Source: Asterochloris sp. CNOR1 (Eukaryota > Chlorophyta > Trebouxiophyceae > Trebouxiales > Trebouxiaceae). From it: a stretch of DNA of 64,000 bases. Position 1 is the stretch's first letter; each line of letters opens with the position of its first letter. Shown here one piece after another: positions 22,101-34,100 of this stretch. Both the position numbers and the translations under genes were made by a program. Under the pieces are notes generated by a model, which was not told where the DNA came from, searched no databases, and saw only the letters and a list, made by a program, of their open reading frames with translations. Location of the stretch: NCBI GenBank assembly GCA_963969365.1, contig OZ017754.1, forward strand, positions 744,001 through 808,000. Direction: 5' to 3'.

Positions 22101-25100
22101 GGACAAAAGGCCTGCGGCAGGTGGGCTGAATAAGTGGCAGCAGGTGGGGGTAGACTGCTCACCTGGGGCACAAAGGAGCGCCTCTCCTGCACAATGCCAT
22201 GGAACCAGGCGAGCAGGAACAGCAGCTGGGCCCGCAGAGGAGTCCCAGCCGCCAGCACCTCTGGTCCCCAGGCTGCGTACGTGCGCTGCAGGTTTCGCTT
22301 GAGACCTGGCGGTGCCTCAAATGTCACCTGCACAACACAATCTACATGGTGAGACCATGACAAGGTGTGAGCCATAGCGGCGCCTCACCCAAACCGTACA
22401 CAATGAGGCCATCACAGAGTTGGGTGCCACAGCTGCCTCAACTGCAATGTGAAGATAAATGCACTGTATCAGCAGCCAGACTCACGGTTTGGCAGAGAGC
22501 GACACTTAGCAACATGCAGGGCTTGCCAACGGCGCGACTTGTTCCGCACAGGGCAAAACAGCTGCCAGTGAGCCCACCTTGAAGCAGGCTTGCAGCAGGG
22601 AGACGGGGAACTTGCTGTGCGGCTCAGTGGTCAGAAACAGGCGGAAATCGGGATGGGGCACCAGGACGTGCACTGCCTTCTCCAACACTGGCAGCCAGCC
22701 AGCCATCAGGTGCAGGTTTTTTAGGCACAGCCATGCCCCTGCAGGCACAGAACAGCTGATGGCGTGTCAGCAAGGCCAGACTGACTTCGGTCAAGCACTT
22801 CTTGTTGGTGGAGGAAAGGCTGATGCCACCGCTTAGCACTGGTGATGCCAGCAGTACCACAGACCACTGCGCCAACCATGGTGCGCTGCACCGCACAGGG
22901 TCTGTGTGCACCGGGAGGAGAAATTTCATGCTGTGGAGGTGCGCACCTGACTTGGCACAGGTGTGCAGCAGGCCCAGTGCAGCCTCTGCCTGCCCTTGCC
23001 CCATGGCCAGCTGGTGGTACTCGCGGTGCTGGCTACTGCCGCCTGCCAGGTCTTGCAGCTCCTCGCTGGGGTCTGCCCCAGGCGTGATGATGAACAGCAG
23101 GGGCTGACCTGCACCCACAAAAGGGGTGAGCCTGAGGAGTGAGCAGGTAGCAAGAGTCAGCTGCGTAAGGCAGTGCCGGCTGGGCCCTGAACAAAAGCTC
23201 ACAGAGGCTTGTCCCAGGTGTTCTCTAGTGGATCCAGCCCCAACATCCTGTGCATGGCGGACGGTGCCCGCATGCAGAGTGGCTGACCTGAGCTGCTGGT
23301 GGACTCCACCAGGGCCGCAAGGCCTGCACCAGCTGGCTTGATGCTGCTCAGCCCCAGCACGCTGCACACCAAGCTGGACATGGCTGTGGCCAGTCTGTCA
23401 GGCCTGAAAGCCTGCACGTTGCAGTAGGTGGTGTCAATGCAAAGGCACAACTGAAACAAGCCCTGGGCATCTGCCCATCTTGGCAGATCCCTCATCTCGT
23501 AGGTGCACACATGCATCAGGCGTCAGGTGCTGCCCTCATAGTCAGTGCATCTCGCAGCCATCATGTATTTACAGGTGTCGCATCCATCCTGCTAGCAGCC
23601 TGTCACCTGGACCATCAGCAGCTGCTGGAAGGCATTCAGCTTGGCAGCAGCTGCAGTTGGGAAGGCGGCCTCAGGAGCAGCCAGGACCGCCCAGGGGCCC
23701 CATAGCTGTGCATCCTCCAGCCGGCAGTCAGCAGCCAGCTGCCCACAGTGCGTTGCCAGGGCAGCCCAGCGGGGGGCGCAGTCCTCCCTCACCCAGGATG
23801 GCTTGGCAGGGGCTGCAGGGCTGCCTGCAGGCAGTGCGCAGCAGAGGCTGGCCTGTGAGTGCAAGTTAGAGCAATCAACAGCATGCAAGTGCCGAGCTGA
23901 CCATGTGAGGTGGGCAGTTGTGGACACCGCATCTTGCTGTCCTTTGAGTGTTGATGAGCACCAGGCACATAGTTCCTGCTGGGTTCAGCATGCAGATGCA
24001 CATGCACACTTGCTTCCTCTAGTGTTCAGTATGGAGGCTGAGCATGGCAGGCACATCAGAAAGGAAAGTGGCTTTCAGATGCTGCCAACCACTCACCCTG
24101 CAGGTTCCCCAGCAGCACGTCCCATTGCTCTGCGTTGAACATCTCGGGGGCCAGGTGGTGGGCCAGGTGCATGCCGAAGGTCAGGGAGTCCGCATTGAAC
24201 AGGGAGTGGCCCACATACTCCACCACCAGACGAGTCATGGCAGCCGCCAGCATTGCCCTGCCGGCTTCTGCTGTGCCAGCTGGCGTATCTGTGCGCAGCG
24301 CCTGCAACCAGGCAGGCCTGCATGTCAAGGTGGGGTGCCCTTCACATCAGTGCAGCTGCCAGCAAAGCCCTGTTGGATGCAGCTGTGCCAGTGGGCATCT
24401 GAGCACAGTGCCTTCCAGCAGACAGTCCATTATGAGGGCCAAGCGGGCAAGTCATGGCAGCTGTCAGCACTGCCCTGAAGGCTGCTGCTGTGTCGATTGA
24501 GGTTGTCACCCATCGCCTGCAGGATGGGCAGAGCTGAGGCAGCGCAGGGTGCCAACAAGCACAGTTGAGCTGCTGTCCCATGTGGCATGCTGGTCAACTG
24601 CTCTCAGGGGGAGAGCGTCGACTAAGAGAATGCTGCGCCAGCTAGTCATGGCAAATCAGAGCTGGGCACAGCCATGTGTGGCACAAGGCGATCCAACAGA
24701 AGGTCCAGGGTTTCAAAGCATGTTTTGAGCCTGAGCTATCACCTGCTTCACCAAGCCCAGGAAGACCGACAGCGAGAAGCGGTACATGTGATTGAGGCCC
24801 TGCAGGTCCTGCATGAGGAAGAAGAGGGCAGACCCCCGGGCCGCCAGAGGGCGATACACCTCACGCTGCTCATCCAAAGTCGCCTGCAGGCAGTTGCTGA
24901 CCCCATCAGGCACAAGACTGCTGGAGCTCACTGCCAGGCTGCTCAGGCCTCCAGCGCAGCACAAGGGGTGCAGCCCAGCCGCTCAGGCAGACACCATGGC
25001 AAGAGTCAGTACCACCCTGACAGGAAAGGTTAGGACCTGTGCATGCTGCAGCAAGGCTCAGTTGACCTAAGCAGGTAGCGAGGATGCCTCACCTGCAGCT

Positions 25101-28100
25101 TCTGGCCCTCAGCCAGACTGTCAGCAATGACTGTGGACTTGGCCTTTGCCTCATTCAGGCTGTGCAGCAGCTCCCTGTTCTCCAGCAGGTTGCCCTGCAG
25201 GTAAGAATGACCGCCTGTGTTTTGCAAGGCTGCATGCCTGCTGGTCACATGTTATGCAGTGCGCTGCCAGGTGGCAGTGCGAGGGTGGCAAGCAAATGTC
25301 CAGCTCTGAGCTCAGAGATACTCAGGCAAGGTGCAGGCTTTCACTGACCCCCCTTGTGCAGCACATTCTCATCTTCAGGGAAGGGGTACTGGCAAGGTGG
25401 TAACCGCTGAATCAGCTGCCTCTGCAGCACGGCAACTGCATGCACATATTTGCCCCTCACCTTTGAGGTGGCAAGGGAATGCAGCAGCTGCCTCTCCAGC
25501 CCAGCCAGTTGCAGCTTGAGCTGCTCCTCCTGCTGCAGCAAGGCGCTGCGCTGGGACTCCAGCTGCGGCTGCATCTGCTGGATGGTCAGCCCCAGCACCT
25601 GCCCCTCTAAGCCGCCCCTGCAGGACAGCAGTCACTGCTGTTTGTGACGTGTCGGCTTGGGCTGTGCAATGCAATGTGTTGAAGTTATGCTGCACATGCC
25701 ATTGCAGGCTGCTACTTCTTGCTTTCGCTGGACGATCAACTCCAGGGCCTCCTCTCCAGGTCACCTCCACAGGGCGGCAACTTAAGCTGCGCTGAAGAGC
25801 ACAAGGCAGCAGAGTGCATATCTTGCAGGCCACGCAGCAGCTGTTGCTGGCAAAAATCGCGTGTGACGGGGCTTCTAGAGCAATGCAGGGTGCTGTCCCC
25901 AGCCAAGACAAAGCTACAACACGTCTGATGCTTCCAGACACTGCAGTCATGCAGGGCAGGCAGAGCCCCCTGCAACTCTCACAGCACTGACCTCGTCACC
26001 GTGAAATTGACGACAGTCAGCAAGCTGACGGCCTCTGCCGGCAGATAGGGCTGGGGGTTGCGGGTGACCAGGACCAGCTTGAAGCCAGGGTTGAAGTCCA
26101 CCACCTTGTCCCCGATGTGTACAGTGCTCCCAGAGCCCCGGTGGTTGAGATCGCCCCGCAGCAGGGGCAGCAGGGCTGGCGCTATCCTGTCGACCTCCTG
26201 CACCACCAGGGTCTTGCCAAAGCGCACTGCCAGCTCCAGAGTGGTCATGAATCTGCAGGCATGCAGACTCAGTCCAAAAGTACAAAGTTGGCACAGGGCT
26301 TGCATGCGAGGCGCAAAACTGATCAGCTTGCATTTGGCATGCAACAACACTCAGTGATAGCAGGCGTTCAGAGCAAATGCAGTAGCATATGCTTTGACAG
26401 TGCAGGCATGTACTCTGCACACCTCCCGTCATGCATGGTGGCAGTCTCAAAAGCAGCCTTCTGAGCCTGCATGTGGGCCTGCAGCCAGTTGGGTGCCTGG
26501 CTGGAGGGGTCGATGATGAAGGCTGTGCGGATGCTTTGGGTGATGACCAAAGCGTTCTCCACTGACAGCGGGTCACTGGGCAGCCCTGCAGGCAGCACTT
26601 CATCTTGTGAGCGGCCCTGCCAGCTCTCTGTGATGTGGTTCCTTTTGCCAGCGGCTACATGCAGCCTAGCTGCCAAGGCACCATGCCCACGCTCCTATGC
26701 ACGCCAGCCTGCCGTGGTTGACGTTTGCCACACAACATGCAGTAGAATGTCTGGCTGCTGCTAGACTATGCAAGCAGCAAATCAGTCGATTATGGGTCCC
26801 AGATCAGCGTGAAGCGCACATCCAAGTGCCCCCCACTGCATGCAGAGCAATAGACAGCATGTGCAGCTGCTGCCTGCAGAGCCAGTGCGCAGCACAAGCA
26901 CATGACCCAGGCTGACCTTCTGATTTCCAGGTCAGCGTCTCGTTCTCTGTCGAGAGGAAGCGCACAAAGTTGAAGCTGCCAGCTGTCCAACCCACAATGC
27001 GGTGCCACTCTGCCAGGGCAGACTCGCGTGCGTCCTCAGGCTCTGCTGCCAGGTAAGTCATGAAGGCAGCCGCCAGCAGGCATCCCACAGGCAGCTTGCC
27101 CAGCTGCGAGTCAAACTGCAACACCTGCAGGCCAGAGCGGACAGTGTCAGCGCAGGCTCTGGTGTCTGGAGTGGAGTGCATGCGGCCTGCATGCAGAGTT
27201 CTGAGCTGCACAAGGACGCTGGTGCTGCAATCCCCCTACTGACTGTGCCAGCTCCTTGTGCCCATGACAGCTGTTACAGAAGACACGTCAAGCCAGCTCA
27301 CTGCTGCATGCCACACCCTGCACTAACCACCGTCCTCATGGCTGGTTGGCACAAATCTGCACCTGCTTCTGCCAGTGCTCCTGCTCCACTAAAAGCATGA
27401 TCAGCTATCCTGCATGCAGACCTACTGCTGCATGCATTAGGCATGCAGACCCACAGCCCACCTGACGTTTCCAGTGCCCCTTCTCGCCTAAGAGCTTGTC
27501 AGCAGGCACTGCATGGAGACCTGCTGCAGGCATGCTGCCACATCATGCATGTCTGACTGCAGACCCACCTGATTCTGCCAGCGCTCCTTCTCCCCGGACA
27601 GCTTGTCCAGCAGGCTGGTGGCAGCATTCAGGGTGGCCTCAGCCTTGCCCAGGCTGGTCTTCAGCTCAATCTCCTCCCCCTTCTTCTGCTCAAATTCACC
27701 CTTCAGGGACGCTACATGGTTATCCAGCTGAGCCAGCTCAGCCTCACACTGAGTGATGCGATCCTGCAGGCAGGTGGTCGGTCACATGGCCACACAGTCA
27801 GGCACAGCAGATCTGTAGTGCTACTGTAGGCAGAATTGCCCTGACCGGGCAGTGTGACACACAATAGCCCTGCCAACGCCGATTGCTTTGCTTCACTGTG
27901 GGCAGCGTCAGCCTCCTGTTCCTGGCATGGAAGACAGCGCAGAACAGATCTCAGCATGCTCAACCTCTAAAAATGGCAATCAGTTATCAGGCACGGTGCT
28001 TGGGCTGGGCACTGGTGGGCGCTGTTGCTCACCTGGGACTGATTGAAGCTGTTGCCCAGATAATCCAGTTCCTTGGTCAGGGGAGACACCTTCTCCAGCA

Positions 28101-31100
28101 CTTCTGCATACTTCAGCTGTGCCAGCACCCACTTCGCCAGAGGGGCGGCAGCCTGGGAGGACCTGCAGCGGGGAGCAGGCATGCCAGGGTATCAGCCTAC
28201 AAACGCAGGCGTGCAGGCCCCATAAAGTACCTGCTTACCAGAGCTGGGAGCAGGGCTGATCAGCTTCAGTGCCTACTCAAACGGCAGTGAGCGCCAGTCA
28301 CGCTGTAGGCTACAGCTTTTTTTGCTTTGGCTACCTTTGTGTGCCCTACCTGGCAATCACTGCCGGCTCAAAGGAGTTCCCTTTCTCATCCAGCACACGC
28401 TGGACTGAAGCCCTCATGGCCGACGTGATCTTGGATGCGTCATAATTGATGATCTCATCCTGCAGCACAATCATCACCCGTTGCTGCCTTCAGTGAGAGC
28501 CACAAGTGTGTACAGACCAGACTGCACTCTGCCATCTTGCGTCACAGACAACAGACCCTGGGAGGGACCTCTCCTTGAAAGAAGTCAACTCCCTCCAACC
28601 AAGTGGGGGATAACCCATGCTGGAGGAACTCCCAGCAGGTCACCGCAGACAAATCAGGGACAGTACTCAGGGCCCATCAGAGAGCTCTGCTGATGTGCCT
28701 GTCTCACCTTGACCCCTCTGTTCCCAAGGAACTTCTTCATGCTGTTCCAGGAGGTGTCTGCCTGCCCCATCAGGCGCAGCACCCCTTCCAGCACGTCCCT
28801 AATGGCATCAGGCGGCGCCTTGAGGGAGCGAATCTCTGTCAGGTGCTCCGAGCGAATTTGGCCTACTGCCTGGCGCGCCTCCTCTATCATGGGGGCCACC
28901 GTGGCCAGCTCAGTCTCCACGCCGGCCTTGCGGGTGTTGATGGTGCCCTGCAGGCCGAGGGCGCAGTTATAAGACAAACGCGCAGTCTGAACATGGCCCA
29001 AGAGAGCTGCTGCCTTCATTCAAGTATTGTCAGCCATGCCCACGTCTGTACTGCTGTGCGGGAACCCCCGAGACGAGCTCACAACAGGCACAGGCTGACA
29101 ACTTTTGGGACTGCCAGACAGACTGGGAGCCAGGTCCCTGAGTCCTGGCATGAGACCCCTCTTGCTGGTACATGGGAGAGGCAGCTGCACTCTGCGAAGC
29201 CCACCTGATCCAGGGCCAGCTGCTTCTGCAGCACTGACACCTCCTGACGGTGGCTGCCAGCGCTTTCCATGGCAACCGTGATCCCCTGCAGAGCTCTTTC
29301 TGCCTCCACCTGCTTGCTCTTGAGCAGGCTGCGCTGCTGCCCTGCCTCCTGGGAGAGGCTGTCCACTGTGGTGGCTGCCTCTGCCAGCTTGCCCAGCCCT
29401 CCCTGCCACAGCATACAAGGTCAGGAATGGACAGCAACCACTGCCAGCTGCGGAACAAGTTGCCAAGGGGGCCTGTTGTTGCGCCTGGCCAGCACAGAAG
29501 GTATACAAGGCAGTCTGCCATGGACTGGGCTGCCCAAACAACAGCACCCAAAGGTGTCCCTCAGGTGTAAACCACTGGCAAGAGGACAACGTCTGATGCT
29601 TGTGGCTTCATATGTTGCAGGCAGCACCTTGAGGAAGGACTGCTGCTCCAGAAGCTGTTCCTGCTTTTGGGCAAAGACTTTCCGGAAAATGGCCACAAAG
29701 GCCACATACTGCCGTGGCGCAGCATTGCAGAACAGCCTGCTCTCGTGCACCGCTGCCATCTGCCTGATGAGGGCGCCGTCCTGCATGCTGCCGGCAGCCT
29801 TACTGTCCGAGGGCATGAGCTCCCTAAGCTGGGCCAGGGGCACTGCCTGCATGCCCTCAGCGCTCCAGCCCTCAGACCACATGACGTCACACCTGCAGAG
29901 CAGGTGGGGGTTGTCAGGAAGGGAGCACAGCGCGGTGCTGGTCCTTGATGCTGGAAGCTGGCGCACCGATGACTGTTTGGATGCAGGAGCAGAATCCATA
30001 CTGCATTGGACAAGACAACTTTTTTCACAAAGCGTTGCCAGCATGGTTGCTGCCATCCGGTCCGTAACAGGCTTTTCCAAAGGCATGCTCCGGCATCAGG
30101 TACGCCTGGCACATGCTTCAACATGCAAGATCTCCTCAGCAGGCTAACCTTGTCAGCAGCGCAGGATTTGCCTCGCAACGAGCTTTGAAATGCTCGCCCG
30201 AGGGATCTAAGCTGACCACGACGCGAAGATTGTGGCGCACTTGCAGAGTGAAGAAGGCAAACAGATTCTGCCCCAGCTGGCCCTGGGAAGCCAAAGCGTC
30301 CTTCAGGGGTCCCAGTGCGCCATCAAGCTCTTCGTGAGTGAACAGGCCAGGGATCTGCAGGTCAGCAGGTCTGCTTCAGTGGTCTGAGACACAGCTCCAC
30401 TCAACCTGAAGATGGTGCAAGAATTGCTAAGCCAAGCATACAGCTGCACTTAGTTTGCCCTCAGCCAGAAGACAGGCATGACATGGACCAGACAGCTGCC
30501 AAATGGCTGAGATACTTTCTATGCAGAGTCTGAGTTGCACTTCTCACAACACTCTATACCACAGTTGCCCTGAGGCAGGAGCCTTTTCTTGGCTCACCAA
30601 GGGCCAAGACATGTGCAACGTGCCTTGGGCCACGCTGACGAGGCTGTACATGCAATTCAGGGAGGCTGTGCTGAGCAGAAGTGACAAATATCACGAATGC
30701 AACATCATCACACTTGACCACCTGGCCGCTGAGCAGGGTGTTGATGCATAGCAGTAGGGCAGCCTCCTGCAGCTGCTGCATTGCAGATTGTCTGGGGTCA
30801 CAGACCCAGCGGACCACACATGACCAGCCCAGCCACAGAAATGCTGCCCTCCCAGCCACTGAGCAGGTTGTTGACGCACTCCAGGAAGACAGCGTCCACC
30901 TGTTTGAGCCTCCCTGAGAGCAGCTCAGCTAGTCACCCTGCTTCTGAGCTGAGCAGGCTGTTGACTGCAGAAAGACAGGGTTTCCCAGCTGCTGGACAAT
31001 GAGGAGGCCCATGGAAGAAGCAGAAGCAGGCAGGCCGCTGACTTGCGGCCCGCCCTGCTGCATATGAGATGAAAGCATACGGTGCTCACCTCGCCACTGC

Positions 31101-34100
31101 TCAGCAGGCTGTTGATGCACTCCAGAAAGGCTGGGTCCCCCAGCTGGTGGTCCTCCAGGAACAGGCAGGTGGGCCTGCGCTCGACGCCTGCCCGCAGCAT
31201 GACAGCCTTCAGGTCAGCTCGGAAGGCCACCAGGTTGTAGTCCTGGGGCATGGCTGGCGTAAACACCTGCAGGATGCCCCGGGTAGATTGGTAAGTTTGT
31301 GTGCCAAGAAATGCAGCCTAGGTTGCTGTGCAAGCCCCACCTCCATGTGGTGCATGTAGGCCAGCAGCCTCAGCACGCTGCGCCGCCCAATCCCAGATTT
31401 GCCGCACAGCAGCGCAGCGCCCCCTGGCCTGCTGAGAACCCTGTCTAGCCTGGCCACGCGCTCCAAGACCTGCGATGATCGCTGAGTATGAGTCAAGTGA
31501 CGAGGGCTTGTGCAGTGCCTGCTGCCGATCATCTTGGGTGCCTGGCCAAGCTGGTGCAGGCGCATGTGACGGTGAAGACCCCATGCAAAGTAGGGGGGAG
31601 AGTGCTCACCTCGTGAAACAGCACCAGGTGCAGCAGCTGTTGCTCCCGCTCGAAGGACTTGAGCTTCTGTGAAACCAGCTCAGCAAAGTCACCTTTGTTC
31701 CACAGGGACAGCTGTGGGCTCTCAGATTCTGAGGCGGTCTGAGCGGTGCTTGCTGCAGCCAAAACAAGTGCAGGTCACCTAGCTCATCCTTTTAGGCCTC
31801 ATGCTGAACAGTACATGGCGCCTGGCAGCTGTAAAGTGCCCCAAGGCTAACGGTGTCAGCAAACTCAAGCCTCTGCAGGGGGACTGTCCCCCAGCATACC
31901 AACAATTCTACCTGCCAGCCGCTGCTCAACAGAGGACCCCAGCGTGGCAAAGAGCACCCCATCCAGAGTAGCTGCGCTGCGCCAGTGGCTGCGCAAAGTC
32001 CCCGCTAAGAGGGCGTCGAAACGCGCTGCAGCCTCAGCGCCAACAAGGCGATCCCTGAAGATCCGGCAGGCCTCATATGCCACAGCCTGCACCATCACTC
32101 AGTCAGCCAGCTGCAATGCCAAAAGTTTGCCAGCTCCAGCCCAGGCAGGTACTGCAGCATGGCATTGATCATTTACCATAAGCACAACAGCAATCAAGTT
32201 GTCCAGCATGGATGCCACAATTGCATTTCATGCGCCATCCAATATTTGCCATGCTTGACAACTTTCACCAGTCAGATGTTCACCTGCAGCACGTCTGTGC
32301 CCCGCAGGCTGTAGCGCTGCAGCCCCTGTACCCACTGCGTCAGGTGGCGGGGGGTCAGCAGGTAGTGGCGGTGCTCATCCTGGTTGAGGCTGCTGCGCAG
32401 GCCTGAGTAGATGTCTAGCATGCTGGCAGCAAGCTTCTGGGCTGCCGCTGCACTGTGCCAGGTGGGGCTGTCAGCCGCTATCTGCACCAGGCACAGCACC
32501 AGAGGCTCTGTCACTGGACTGGCAGGACTCTGCTGCACGGACCCAAGTGGAGCTGTCATCTGCTACCTGCGCAGGGCCAGCTGAATCACACGTCTGCCTC
32601 TGCAACACTGGGAGCTTCACCGAGCCCCATGTCTGTTGTTGTTGAGGCTCCAGATAGGCAGTGCGGGCTGATGTATTCACCCACTGCACTGGCTGAAGCT
32701 TGCATGAGGATACGTGCTTTAATCTGCACAAGCAGGTGGTTCTTGCTGCTTGCTGGTGACCACAGCCAAGAGCTGCTGCTGAGAGGTTTGGGGAGCCCCA
32801 CAGTCACCTTGCGGAGCACCTGCTCCAGCATGCTCCCATACACCGTTTGCAGCTGGGCTACGGGGGGATACCCAATGTAGGCTGTCCGCACCAGGGCGGT
32901 GAAACGGGGGCTGAGCTGGTGGCGGCCTACTGTGGTGGCTGGGTTCATGCTGCCCACAATCTGAATGCGATGAAGGCCTGCGCACCAGGCTAGCAAAGGT
33001 CAGTGACGACCTTAGTATTTTGGCTGTCATATACAATGATGGACTGCAGATGGTGGCTTGACACGTTGCCACTCATTGTCTTGATGCGCTCAGCGCCTGC
33101 CAGGCCATTAGGCAGCCAGCCAATATCCAAGACAGCATCTCTCCTACACAGCATTGATACATAGTCGTGGTTGGGCTCATGCTGCTCTCAATTTGGCTGT
33201 GCTTACGCCTTCACAGGTTGGTCCTCAACAGCATTTGCTGCTGCCAGTTGCCCAGCACTAGCCCAGCCTGCCAGCTAAAGCCTGAGCTGACGGACTGGAG
33301 ACAGCATCTTGTCCGAGCAGCAGGAGGCAAGCCTGCTGGCTTAGCCGATGCAGACAACATGTAGCCGGCAAGTATGCAGCCATGGTGGGTGACCAACCAT
33401 GCCATCCTTTGCAACACGTACATCAAGTCCATGGGAGAAGGCCCTGAGTTGCTGTGACCGCTAGCCTCACCAATGAACTCCAATTTGTCATCATAGAAAC
33501 CTTTGTAGGTCAGCAGCTGCTGCAGGAAGGCTATGACCTCCATGGTGCTGTACTTGTCGGGCTTGGGCAGATTGATGTCCCGCAGGTACAAGACCAAACG
33601 TTCGGCATCCTGCAGGCAAGTTGCCAGGTGTTGGCACAGCAGCTTGTGACAGTGCAGAAGCTTGGGCGCATCGATCACTGTGACGCGCAGTCTGCAGCCA
33701 CCCCTCCATTTCTAGCCTTGCTCAGCTCATGCAATGATCACATCATGCAGCCTGCACGACAGTAAGCTGCGAGGTGTGCCCTGCAGCTATGCAACCTGCC
33801 GGCACAACTTTCTCAAATTATCTGGGCTTCTGTGCAGCACGAGGCAAGCCAGCTTGTGTGGGGCAAGCTATGGGCAAGACCATGAACCAGCCCCACCTTT
33901 GGCCTGAGCACTCTGCCTGTGCTAGTGCTGACAGGGCTCCCACACAGCTGCATAAGCTTCTGTACCACGTTGGCTGCTGTGGTCTGGGCGCTGCAGCTGA
34001 TGGTGGCCACTTGAACTCCCTGTGTGACACAGCAGCAACTTTGCATACAGCTGCAGGCCCAAGCCTTATCTCAGATTCATCCATGTGGCCTAGGTAACAA

